A stretch of DNA of 64,000 nucleotides from Lotus japonicus (lineage: Eukaryota > Streptophyta > Magnoliopsida > Fabales > Fabaceae), in assembly GCF_012489685.1 (NCBI RefSeq), contig NC_080046.1, positions 3,722,501 through 3,786,500 of the forward strand, given 5' to 3'. The position numbers and the translations under genes are program-made. Under the pieces are notes generated by a model. The model was not told the DNA's origin. It was given only the letters and a program-made list of their open reading frames with translations, and did no database searches. Below, in pieces: positions 46,799-59,600 of this stretch (position 1 is its first letter; each line of letters begins with the position of its first letter).

Positions 46799-49597
46799 GA
46801 AACAAAATAGGAAGTTGTGTTTTAATTTCTGTGTTTCTCTGAATCTGGGTTTGTTGTAATTTAGCAACTTTGTTGTAATTTGAGTTTCCAATTTTCTAGA
46901 TGGATATGTTTCTGTTTTCCTGCTGCAGAACTAGCACTTGTACTGTTTGGATGAGTAGTCTATAATCTAAAATAAAATTTCTGTTCATGTAGCAATTTGG
47001 ATCATAGCCATCCAAATTTTTCTTCATCCAGAATCTGAGTGGTTAGTTTTGTTTGTGACTGTCTAAAAAATTAAATTTTAGAACTTGAAGCAAGAGTTTG
47101 TAGAATATGGATTGGTTTTAGATTGTTGGATTGGATATATAATCAGCTGTTTGAATCTCAGAATTTCAGATGGAGAGATTGAGAGTAATTCACACATTTT
47201 GTAACACATGCTGAACTAAGCCCAAAAAGAGTCAAGTCTAGTCCTTGTATTATATTCTGCATTCATTTCTCATTGAGGACTTTGATAATAACATCATCTT
47301 ACTCTGTTGTGAAGTTTCAGTTTTTTTTTCTTTCTTTGTTTCATATTTTAGTTGTGGTTTTCTTTGATGTTCTTCGTGATGATGCTGGAAACTTGTAGCA
47401 GCACTGGTTAAAGTGGTTGGCAATTGGCATCTTGAGGCTTCTTTTTGGTTTATCAAGAAGAAAGAATATGTTTGTTTAAAGTAACCGCTTCCAGGTGTCT
47501 CTCTTGGCTTCTCATTTGATGGATAATGGATCATTCAGTGTCAAACTGGGGTTCATTATTATGACATCACGGCTTTACCCAAACAAATTCTCTTGCTGGA
47601 TTAAATAAGTTTTTAGTCTCTCATTTTATATTCAGAATTTGATTTTGGTCTACCATCTAATTTCTATTTTATACATTTTGATTTTGATTTTAGTTCTTAT
47701 TTTATAATATTTCCTATTAATTGGTGATGCAGCTGATATAGTGAGTTTACAATTGTCACGTGTACAGCGTAATTTTGTATGACCTATGCTCTTGCCAAGT
47801 CAAATCTAATAGTTATAATTTTAGTGAATGGGAAACGATTTAAGTAAAAAAAAAAAGTAATCACAATTTATAAATAGATAGCACAAGGGGTGTCCAACCC
47901 ATTATAAGAGAATGATTTGGAGTAAACATATGTTCCATAAGATTATTCTGAACAGCTGGTCATTGGCATCTTAGGAGGAAAAGGAGGCTAGTAGTCTTAA
48001 AGACAACTTAGAAGTGTAGATTGCAGATTTTGGACTTGGGGTAACTGACACCTTAGCAATTTCAGAAAATTTAAAATTCATAGGTTAGTCATAATCCTAT
48101 GTAAAATAGATTGATATCACAAAACTTGTTTAAACACTTTCAATTAGAGTTAGGCTTCGTCCAAGTTTGAGTTGATTTCTTTCGAGCTGGGCCTAGTTTA
48201 TTTGAGACTGTTTTTTTTTGGTCATTCAGAAAGAGTAGAACCTTATCAACACGGTAGGAATGCATGCTAGGAGCGTTGTTGAGATTGTTTCAGAGGGATG
48301 ACTGGATGAGTTATACTTTTGATAGCTTGATCTTTGGATCAAGAAAATTGAGTGCCTTAAGTGGTTTTTAGTCGCATTTTCAAATAAATGCTGCTAATTA
48401 TTAGTTCAGGAGGTTGAGACTTATCAATCGTATTGTAGGTACAACTAAATGAATCTTAGTTAATTTTAGTATGAAACTCCTTGAGGAACAAAAGTTTGGT
48501 GGAGACAGAAAAGGGGATACTTTGGACTAGGAAATTGAATAAAGGAATGATGTATAACTAACAAAACAAACAACGATTGGGAAGTTCTGTCAGATCAATC
48601 CCTAAGTGGATTTCCAATGGGCATCTTATGGGTTAGTTTTTAAGACAAGTTCTTTTTTTTTTTTTTTGATAAGCAAGACAAGTTCTTAAATTTAGAACTC
48701 ATTGGAGCTTGCTGATGTGGAATGCTTAAATGCTTAAATTTAAGATCTGTTCAACCTTTAAAATTTGTTGCTGGTGGAAAGTGATTAAAAAAGGATGGAT
48801 AATAATATGAAGATTATAATTGCACATGCTTTGATATGCCCCGGGATGTACTAAGTTGTGTTGTATGATTCACTTCGACAATATTGGAAGTGACAAGGAA
48901 CTATATCCGTATTCCATTTCTATAAAAAAACTTTATATGCTATATGCTCAACTCAAACAATCGAGTTAAACATACATCCAACAATAGCTTTCCAAAAAAA
49001 AAGGCTTTCATCAAATTATGAACAATTGACTGATTATGGTGATCAAATAACTAGGCCAAAAAATCGAAGTAAACAGTTTAAACAATATGGATAACTAACT
49101 ACAGTTTAGAGTCACAATTTAATTGGAAAGAACACTGCGCACTCCATCTTCCAAAAGATTAAAACTTTTTTTCCCCAAAGATTATGACGAGGATGAAGAC
49201 CAATCAAGATATTCAACCACTGCAATATAGAAATTGAATAGCTTGATAACCTCTAGTGAAAATTTGTCATTCAAGTATTCAACTGATTCAAGTACTTTGA
49301 AACGCTATGTAACCTACCCTAATTGGAAGCTGAAATGTGAACAAGAAAAGATTTGTAAATTTTTAATGCATTTGCTAACTTTTTATGTCTAATGGGCAAG
49401 GTAACATCTGTATTTATCTGATTAATTTGTCAATTTAATGTTTGTAATCACAGCAAAACCGAAGTGTTGCTCACTAGTAGATTTATTTGCTAACTAATAG
49501 TCAGGCCAATGGACAGAAAGAAAACCATGCTTATGGATAATAATCCTATGTTTTAATTCAACCATTCCCAAAACTATTTCACTGCCACATATGAAGT
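46799..49597. other. Intergenic between NATA1-like and RF2-like genes
   Basis: No supported gene. 47600-47830 has T-rich words such as 'gattttgattttagttctta' like an old MITE. 48642-48687 contains a 20-bp poly-T/GATAAGC insert with a 13-bp direct repeat (see separate entry). The rest is AT-rich with no long frames. Confidence 0.5.
48642..48687 (-). mobile_element. Extremely truncated LINE insertion (3' tail only)
   Basis: On the minus strand GCTTATC followed by an A13 run (48674-48655) is flanked by perfect 13-bp direct repeats AAGACAAGTTCTT at 48642-48654 and 48675-48687. This is what target-primed reverse transcription leaves when a LINE is copied for only a few bases beyond its poly-A tail. 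Confidence 0.75.
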
Positions 49598-51576
49598 CTA
49601 ATTTTCAAGCTCGAAAGATATTTTTTCCTTCTTTCGCCATTCACTCTCTACGTCTTTTAAAACATCTAGGACGCCAAGAACACCCAAAAGAGTGAGACCA
49701 CCTGAAAACTTATCGCCACCTCCTCCATTATCACCATTGCCATGGTTGTCACGAGGTGGAAACGTGGGCCCATTGTCATCAATTTTAGGGTCATGTTTGC
49801 CTGTCATTTCAGATAAAGGGATAGCAAGTTATATTTGTATAGTGACTACGAACATAAAATCATTAATAACAAAATCAAATGATACAAGATAATCAAGGGA
49901 AAAATAACATCTATATAGACATTTGTTTAGAGTAGATCCTCAACATTCCATAATTTACTGTTGTTTCTAATCTTTGAAGTTCCTTTTGCTCTTCTTCCTC
50001 TCTTCAGAAAGTTTATCTACTTACTGAACAGATTAACCGACATTGAATCAAGAATAGCGGATCATACCAATCCCTTGCATAATGAATATAATGGGAAGGG
50101 ATTCAAGAAAACCATTATCTATCCATTTCAAATGACTGCTTTAAGAAAAAAATGAAGCATTTGAGCGTGCATAACTTCATTACTAAATATTCTTACTTCT
50201 TTCCCTTATTAAAGATCAACTAGCTAACATTCCCACAAAGTCCCTTAGGGGGGTCCCGTATTGAATTCATTTGTAACAAGCTGGTGCTTATGACCTATAT
50301 GCTTCAGCTTGAGGGGCAGTGTGAATGTATAGTAGTTAGTTTGTGCTTTTGGGCCCTTAAAGGGCTCACTTCTAACATGTAAATAGGTTAGAACTTATCA
50401 TGCAAAGATAGATTAATAAAATATTTGGTTTTGGGCTCTCTTCAAACATGCATATATAAATAGGTTAGAATTTATCATGTAAAGATAGATTAATTGAAAT
50501 ATGTTCAGATTATCTCATCTCTTCCAAATCAACAATTTTAAAGAAGCCACACAAATGTGTATGGGAGAAGAAAGAGAGATGAATGAAAAGGCCTATACAT
50601 TGAGGTGAAACCTTGTTCCAATGTAAAACAAATTATAGAATTTAGTAAATATAAGTGCATCAAATGTTTGGCGTAAGTTCATAGAGGAGTCATACAGGAG
50701 AGAACTTATTACCCGGAACAATAACTTTTTGATCATTGCGTTTTAGGACTTGGGTTGCACTTGCACTAGCAGCACATTTAGCATTCTGTGGAGAGAAGCA
50801 CAATACAAGACATCAGAACGTTGTAGATCAACAAAAAAATTAGATAAGCATTTGTCAATGATTCACCAACAAAAGATTGTGACTGAAAGTAAGGGAATGA
50901 TAAAAACACAACATTTACTTCCATCATCAATCTATAAAATATCAGCCATGCCAGTAAAAATATATCAGAAGTTTCATCAGGGAATCACTCAACACAAAAT
51001 AACAAATGTCCACTACTTTACTTAAAAAGAATTATTGCACCGGATGGAACACTGAACAATGTCTATATGAGAAAGGAAAGAGGGAGAGGCAGTGGAGTAT
51101 GGTCCTGAGCTCCCTTTGTTGGATAAATAATGTTTAGTGATTACGAGTTTACTTTCACAGAACCTAATTTTGTAATGCAATAATACTAAGTGCCCTTACA
51201 CATGATCAAGTCAGTTTACCATACACCATCAAGAGAGCAAACAAATAACAAACACCAAAGAAAATTACCAAAGCAGAAGCACTTACAATACCACGGGATG
51301 AACTTTTAAACGTAGAAGTCCGAAGTTCTTCTTTCCTGATGTTAAATGGTAAGTGTGGCATCCCGACTATGTTTGGTCCAGTACCCTTAACATGTACTTG
51401 AGACTGAATTTTACCAGTAACTGCATACAAAAAGAACAAAACATGTTCCATTATTTATGTAACTTCTCACACACATCTCTCACAGCAATATGTTAGTAAG
51501 ATTAAATCAATTACGGAGATGTATAAATTATTATACCTGGTAGTAGTCGAGGTGATGAAGCAACACAGCTTTCCAT
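49598..51576 (-). CDS. Small organelle-targeted Gly-rich protein, FERTILITY RESTORER RF2-like
   Basis: Four exons: 51576-51537, 51420-51287, 50785-50713 and 49800-49598, 450 nt in total, giving 149 residues. Borders are CAG|GTATAA, TGCAG|TTAC, ATT|GTAAGT, CACAG|AATG, CGG|GTAATA and GACAG|GCAA, all frame-compatible. The N-terminus is rich in Ser, Arg and Lys with few acidic residues and ends near AKCAASASATQ, like a plastid or mitochondrial transit peptide. Then come a DNHGNGDNGGGGDK linker and a short hydrophobic stretch LTLLGVLGVLDVLKD, which could be a single membrane segment. This resembles plant proteins annotated as RF2-like (glycine-rich, mitochondrial). The gene model is strong; the name is tentative and the function unknown here. 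Confidence 0.7.
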
Positions 51577-52240
51577 TGATGTCAGCTTCTAATTTCCGAC
51601 CAAATGCTAATAATGCTAGCAGTTAGCATAAAATGAAAAATGACAAATTATTATTTTCAAATACAAAATATACGATGAGCTAAGATCCATGGCGGAGCCA
51701 GGATTTTTGTGAAGCCTGGGCAAAGTTCAATGTTTAATTTAAAAACTATAATCGCATATTCGGATACATATCATGTAAAATGGCACATGCCAATAGTGTT
51801 ATGAATATATTAAAAATGACACATCCATGTAAAACCCTAAAACAAGAGCAATCTCAGACCTTATACCAATATATTAAAAATTCACCAAACAGAGGTGGGA
51901 ATTGAATCTTTAATATCAGAAATATGGAACCGGTAATTGTAAAATACTCTTGTTCCTGAAAATTAGTCTCTTCTGATCACAATATCATACAGAGGAATTG
52001 AACCAATTGATTATATCGATAACAACGAAGAAAACAAATTCACAGAGCAAAGTGCATAGCGAAACCTACATAGAACAACGTGATCACAAGTAAATGACAA
52101 AGCAGTGAAGGGGGCGATTACCTGAAAGCTGGTGGTGGTGGCGGTGGCGGTGGCGGTGGCGGCTTGAAACGGTGTCTGGCCTCGGACACGCTTCTAACGG
52201 AGAAGGCGGTGTTAGGCAATGTTTCGCAATTAGAGTTGTG
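51577..52240 (-). other. Probable 5' UTR and promoter of the RF2-like gene
   Basis: Minus-strand sequence near 52135 shows CTTTCAG|GTAATC, a good splice donor, and an acceptor may lie just upstream of the ATG at 51576, which would make a 5' UTR intron. A GGTGGC hexamer array is at 52132-52170. No other gene is seen. Confidence 0.45.
52132..52170. repeat. (GGTGGC)n short tandem repeat
   Basis: Six GGT/GGC-type units in the likely 5' UTR exon of the minus-strand gene. Confidence 0.85.
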
Positions 52241-53626
52241 CTAGATATATAATCGCTGCCTAATCTGCTTTATTTCATTTTTATTTTATCTTCTTCTTTT
52301 TTCATTATCTTCTAAGGAGGTAAATAAATTAAGTAATAAATTATTGTGATAAATAACTATTTTAATGTCATAAATAAATGTGTATGAATAAATATTCTCC
52401 TTAAACAAATATTTTCATGTTCATGTCCCGTTCCGTTTTGTTCTGTTATGTTATCAAACACTACATTTGATTCAAGTCTTACACAGAAAAATAAACTGAG
52501 ACTTTTACAAGTATTATAAGAGAAATTAATATGAAAAAGCTCAAGAACAACGTTCATTTACAATGTTTGTTCGGATCAACAATGACAATTCATTTCCCTT
52601 ACCTTATAGAGATGATGTGGATTTCTTTACTCAACAACTAATTCATCTGTGAGAGAGAGAAAGAGAGACAATTCTTGTCTCAAGTTGTTGCTAAGGGTCT
52701 TGAACTAAGATGACGCAATTCATTGAGAAAATATATGATAATACTTGGTTAATTAATTTTCATAATATGAAAGCATTTGAAGAACGTGAACTTCTCACAT
52801 CTTTTGACTCGGAGAATAAAAGGATTGAGATCTGTGGTAGGATCGTTCATTCCAATGAATGATATACTTATTATTTGTGGCGCAACTATATTGTGTGTAG
52901 ATATGTGATGTGTGTTTACCATGTATATCTTACGATCACATACTGGAATTATATTATTAGGTGGTTGAAGCCCTATGAGATTCTCTTATTACTCATGATG
53001 AGGTCAGCCCTATGAGATTCTCTTATTACTCATGATGAGGTCTACATATCAATAAGTTAACGTCAACTAAGCCAGTGCTAGAAGAAAAAATAAAAAAATT
53101 ATACTCCATAAATTAGCCTCAGTTTAACAAGTATAAATTAGAATTGACCTTGGAGAAATAAATTAGCGTCGGTCTTAATATCATATGTGTTGCGTCGGCT
53201 CAAAGTTAGTTAAACTGATGCTATATGTTGTGTCGTCTGCTTTAACCGACAGTAAAACATTAGCTTGAAGCCACCAATGTTAAGCTGATTTGATTTTAGC
53301 CTCCGTTTGCTCCACATTAGTGGAAACAGAAGTTGGAAAAAATTAACTTGGCTCTTTAATATATTATAAATTGAAAGATAAATATTCCTACCACATTTAC
53401 AAAGAAAAAATGACGCACTACACATAGATGGAAAATTATATCATACCAAAGAATCATCTGATCAAGAATTTGAAGGTCTCACCTACATATATTACATCTT
53501 GCATGATATCATGTCAATAAAAAATTTATTGTATAATGAGTAATTGTGACTGATTTGAGTGACACTATGCTTTCCGTCCCATTTGTGCACCCCATGAATT
53601 TGGGTGTTACAGATTGAAGATTACCC
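52241..53626. other. Intergenic; possible CACTA remnant
   Basis: No gene. 52969-53042 holds a 37-bp unit repeated twice in tandem (AGCCCTATGAGATTC...). 53050-53340 has repeated 'gcgtcgg', 'taaccgac' and 'gttaaactgatgc' words reminiscent of CACTA subterminal repeats, but no ends are visible. Confidence 0.4.
52969..53042. repeat. 37-bp perfect tandem duplication
   Basis: The unit at 52969-53005 is repeated at 53006-53042 without visible change, so the duplication is recent. Confidence 0.85.
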
Positions 53627-56600
53627 TTACTTCTTTTGAAAGGCAAGCATACAGGAAAATGCTAGTGCCCGAGCAATCACACCCATTAGCATGAGAATGG
53701 ATATGCACAAATTCCAATCATGAAGATTATAGCCACTTTTTAGTAGTGAACCACAACGAGTTATGAGCCACACTCCATCATACCTGCAGTATAAAGTAAT
53801 TGTATCAGTTAGTTTAAAAAGTAATTGTATCAGTTAGTTAAAGGTAGCTTAGCAGTTACATGGTTTGCAACAGATAGCAAATATAAAAGGCATTGTACTC
53901 ATGATCACAAATCAACCAAATTCCTTTCTTTTCTCATGTTTTCATTTTAGTTTGTGATACTCGTCAGCCCTACCCTCCCATCACGCTAAAAGATATCACA
54001 CAAACCCATAAATAGAGATGGAGATTGCAATGTGATTAAGAACCAACCAAGAAGAAGAAAATTGATATTATTCAAGAAAAGAAGTGAACATAATGTTTAC
54101 TGGTTGTTCAAGAGAACCAGGACTCCCCCGAAAATTCCCACAATCACCTTAAAAGATGACAATTCAATCCAACTCTCTTATCTTATTAATAATACTCTCT
54201 CTAAGTCTAACTAACTCTTCAAACTAACTAACCAACAATGAGTACCGATCACAATGGCGGAGAATGGGATCCAGACCATATGGTGTGACGGGAAACACAA
54301 GGTGGCTCATGTCGGAGCAAAGTGGTGTCCGCTTGACACCAAAAAAGTAACTTTCCAAAGACAACTGACATAAACCATAGCTGTGAAATGGTGAGACTTG
54401 AGATTATAGACAACTGTGTCTGATGATTAATAATAGGATTAGGGAAAATGAAGTCTTACTATGTGTTGAATCAACTGAACAAAAATGCTTAAGAGAAACA
54501 TTGATAGTGAAATTATTTACACAGAAAAGCTGATAGATTTTCTTTGAGCTGGAAAAGGTTCCAGAAGATCTCAGAAGGAAGAACCTAAAAACTGAAGATG
54601 CATTTAAACAAATAAAATGAAGAATCTTTCCATATGACTATAATATCGGAGATTGCTTGAACCCTTTCTTAGTTTCTTATATATAAACAGTTCCACTCTA
54701 CTAGTGCCATGGGAGTTGGGGTTCCATCAACGGCATCATCCTTAAAATTCGGTATGGTTAAAGGAGCAATTACAGGATTACTATCAAAGGAATCAGGGGG
54801 AAGTTCATCAAAAGTAACGGGAAGAGCCCCTCATGAGTCTTTGCTTTGGAGCAATGAAAACGGGGTGAATATGAGAATGAGAAGACAAATAGAGCTCGTA
54901 AGCTATGGGCAATACGGTTCTAATTCTGGTGCGGTCCATAGTATCTCTTTTGAAACATGGTCATTTAATCAATAATCATTATTGAGTCTTGACAGTAAAT
55001 TACCTCTCAGCATTTGCAATTATGAATGCTTCTAAAGCCCACTTGGAGTAGCACAAATTAGCTATATCCTTAAAAAATTTACTACCATTTGTTTGTGTTG
55101 CAACGAGTGTTAAGACAACTGGAAGAAGTACTGACCACTGCAAGAAACAGTAAATGTAAGAAGTGAAAATATAATGACCAAAGTTTTAACTGTGGATTGG
55201 TAAAGATTTTATTATTTGCTTCTAATACTCACCAGCTGGGCTGTGCCAGGTTGAAATAATATGGCCAATGCATATGCTATGCCAGTCACACAGTATACAA
55301 GACAAAGAAGCACAATATAATTATCTGCAAAAGTTGATCTTGGATTGGTAAAGAAATAGAACATAGAGAGGTACACCACAGGCTTGATCACTGTATTAAA
55401 ATGATCAATTGTGTCTTTAGAGAGAAAATAAGCCAAGCTGCTCATGCCAGAATCACTCTCCCTCCAGTAGTGTAATTTATCCAGAGAAAATGTTCTTAAT
55501 GCCGCTATTTTGCATAAAAGAGCTGAAATTAACAACAACAAATTAGAATAAAGTATTCTGCACATGAATTCTGGAAGACTATTTTGAATAATATTAAATA
55601 CATTCTAATTCCAAAATGAAAATCTTGTCGCCAACACGTCATGGCTTACCCCAAGACTGATATGAAAAGTGTGAGTAGAATCTTATATGGTTACTGGAAC
55701 TTCCAAATATAAATTGAAAAGTGTGATTAGAATCTTATATGGACTATGGTTAATGAAAAGTGTGATTGCAAATTTTTCAATTATGGGTTGAACCTTGAAA
55801 ATTTTGATTGTGATTATTATATGGTTGGAAATTATGGGAATCAAATGTATCATTTGAAAGATTAAAATTATAGGAAGTAGTTTAAGTATTGATCTAGTAA
55901 ATGTAAGATTTATTTATTCTAAATGCGAAGTGCTACTCACTGAAGCTTCTGATTTATAGCCATCCATCTAAATTTAAAATCACAGTAACATATTAACACA
56001 ATCCTATCAGAAAGATTAATAACAAATAACTAATATTGTATTATTTTTAACACTATGTTAGATATATCTTAATCATTATTGTTTCGAAAGGTGTTTAAGT
56101 AACAATCTCAGTTTACAGTCATAATCATGTCCTTCATTATTGGGATATCATAAAAGGGAAAAAAGAAACTTGCCATTCATCATCACAAACTAGTTTCCCA
56201 CATAAAATCAACCCATACAATAGGAAAGAAAAATAGTATAAAGTGAGGAGCTTTATAAACTACGTATATAAAAGGTTAATTAACTTACATACACCAATCA
56301 CTGTATAGGTGTATCCAGCAGCACCAAAGGTCAGATCACTTGCTTTAGTAAGCGATCCTAAGCATGCTCCAGCAAGTAATAATATTAAATAATCTACGGC
56401 TTGGATCTTAGCTTCCCGTAATCGCTGCTTCCGGACCCTGAGATAACATTGCATGGAGTAAGGTACCAGCCACAAAGTAAAGAAATTGCAGACACTAGGA
56501 ATGTTAATTACTAAAAGGTTATTCAAGAGGCTCCACTCTCTCCCGAGTCCCAAATGATCCAAAGGATGCCTAATCCTCTCTAACCCGCTTTTATTTATAG

Positions 56601-59600
56601 GCTAACCCTCTACTGATTAACTAATGCAGTTACCTATCAGTCTCCAGCATTAACTAAATCCACTAACACTAAACATGCTCCTTTTTTTTATTCTGTAGCA
56701 ACTATTTTTTGCAAGACTATTGTAGAGCTCCAAAGGGAAAAAAACCTATCATAGTGAAGATTTAACAAGTCATCAGGAAATTTAAGCCTTTAAGTTAATA
56801 AATAATTGAAGTGGCTGGGACGGTTTACCTTATAAGGAAGTACTTGTATTGCTTGAACATACCAGGAGTCTTCCGGTTAGATAAATCGTTCGATTTTAAA
56901 AAATTGAGTCTTATTTCTTCCCTCTTGAGTTCTACAACATTTCTCACATCTTGACATAATTCTCCAGCAAAGCTTCTTTCAGCATGGCTAGAGCTATCAG
57001 GATCTGTTTCTTTAACCGGGATTTCTGTTAAGTACATATCAAATTGTGCTGCATTCTGCCGCATATCAAGAGGTACAGGGTAGCCATTATGAATCATCCA
57101 TCTAACTGGAAGCTCTTTACAACTGACTCCTGAATTTCCACTAGGTACAGCTATGCCCTCTAGAATGTCAATGAAGTAATCTGGAGGATTAATGCGCTCA
57201 GGTATAATTATTCCAAGGCCTGCAAAGTATTCTTCAGCTTTCTTAACTGATCCATGATATACAGTAAGACCGCCTTTTGCCAGGAGTATCAAATCATCAA
57301 ACATTTTAAACAAGCCATAGCTGTAGAAAAAAAGTTCAACGATGATTAATATAAGGGAATGTAACCATCCTGTTTAAAAGTCCAAATTAATGCGTGGAAT
57401 GACACAGAACAATCTCAGAAGTCATGATGATGCCAGTAAGAATATTTTCTCAAATGAAATGACAACCAACCTCGATATAGTTAATCCTCTTATGAAAAAT
57501 CAGGTCTAAAGAGAGGTAAAAATCTGAATGGTTATAACCAAAAAGCTTCATAGGACCAAACTTACAAAATTTAAATTCTTGAAGTAGATGTTTTAAGTTT
57601 TAACAACAAAAGTTTCCATATTCAGCCTCTGTACTTGCCTTGCAAAAACTGGTTGTTTCTTATTTTTCCATGAAGTTAGATTCTCTAAAGTATAAGAACA
57701 CAATAGCCTGAAATAGACCTCCTATCACTAGCATTTCCAACCCAATCTGCATCTAAATATCAATGTGACATTTGTCTGCATAAACAAGTCCTTTAAGCCA
57801 AAAAAGAGATTAGTCAAACACTGCCTAAATCTGATATAAAGATTATGCTTTTCATAATCTTTTACATACTTAATGTGTTGCTTTCAGGCCACAATTATCC
57901 ATGTATGGTGTTCATTAATAGATTTTGAATTCCCCCACTTTATTGGCCATATCAATCGTAAAATCTGAATTCTAGCTCCTTAAATATTAGTTTGATTTCT
58001 TGGGTTTCCCTAGCTGAAAAATTTCTAAACCAACATGATAATTAGTTCAGTTGGATGAAATTTATTCCCTTAGGAAACACATTAATTATAAAAAAACCTT
58101 GTACTGAAATTTAAAGCTACTATCTGTTGAAGTTGAACAGTTATTCCCTTCTTTATAATAAAATTGTAAAATCAATTGAAACATAATATCACGATAAAAA
58201 GGCAAGCTATATCCTAATGATGCAGACATGGAATTAAAATTCACCTGGGTTGGTGAACCACCATGCAAATGTTCACTCCTTCAAGAGCTTCACGTCTTAG
58301 TGCTCTAAGAAGGAGCAGAGATGATGCACTGTCCAAACCAGATGTGGGTTCATCCAAGATCAAAAGAGAAGGTTCCATGACCATTTCCAATCCAACATTT
58401 ACACGCTTCCTTTGGCCGCCAGAGATCCCTCTCTTTTCTACAGTTCCAACCAAAGAATTTCGCACCGACTGAAGCCCCAAGAATTCAATGACTCTTTCAA
58501 CAACGAGAACTTTGTTTGGTTTTGACAAGTCCGCAGATAACCTTTCACAGTATGAAAATTTTATGTTATAACCAAATATTTAAATCGACAAAATCTTCCA
58601 CCAAGAACAATACTTGCAAAAGTATATGAAAATAAAGAAGACAGGTAAAATGAAGGCAAGACAAAAGAAAACTGATATAGTTACTCAAAAGCAAGGGCTT
58701 GTAGCTTCTACTCAGGAGTGATTTTAGAGCATTTCTCGATATAAACAAACATGCAATAAGAAGATCATTATAAGTTGAAAGTAGTGTTTCTTGATAAACT
58801 ATCTAAAAATAAATACGAATAGAAAACTTGGAAGTCTATTCAATGACTGAGCAAGTCTTCCATTTAAATAAATGGACCCAAATCACATTACAAACATAAT
58901 GCAATCATGCTTAAAGCCTATTTCACAAATGGAAACCAAGAAACACCATATTCGTCGGGACAACCAAGAAACACCTTTTTCTCCGGGACAATCATACAAT
59001 GAAGATACTTTTCTCCGGGACAACCAAGAAACACCAAAAATTTGATCAATGCCAAATCAGGAAAGATGGAGAAACAATTGAATATAATTCCAGGCCATAT
59101 AAAATGACATAAACTAAAATAAAGATAAGTAAAACCTATTTGGAATATACTCCATCTGGAATTTCCAACAATGTGATTTACCTGCACTGTGCACTGAAAC
59201 GGAAATTCTCTTCCACTGTCAGGTTTCCATGAACTATATCATCTTGTGGCACAAAGCCCATAATTTTCTTGTAGGATTGGATTGATTCATTCTTCCCATT
59301 AATGAATATGGAACCAGTTACCTTGCATCCAAGTGCCTTTCCCGCTATTGCTGAAAGAAATGTTGTCTTGCCAGCACCTGATGGACCCATGACAGCAGTG
59401 ATGTGGCCAGGTTTAATTTTCCCAGTAACACATCTCAATATATGTTTGTTTTGTGCTTTCAAAGAGAGAGTTAGATCTTTGAAAGAAATTTCAATTAAAG
59501 GCCTTGTCCTCTGTTCGGTCTTGGTAGCCATACTAATCACTCCTGAGAAGGTAAGGTTCTTGTTATCTTGTTGCTGAGCTTTCTCTTTCTCAAGTTGAGT

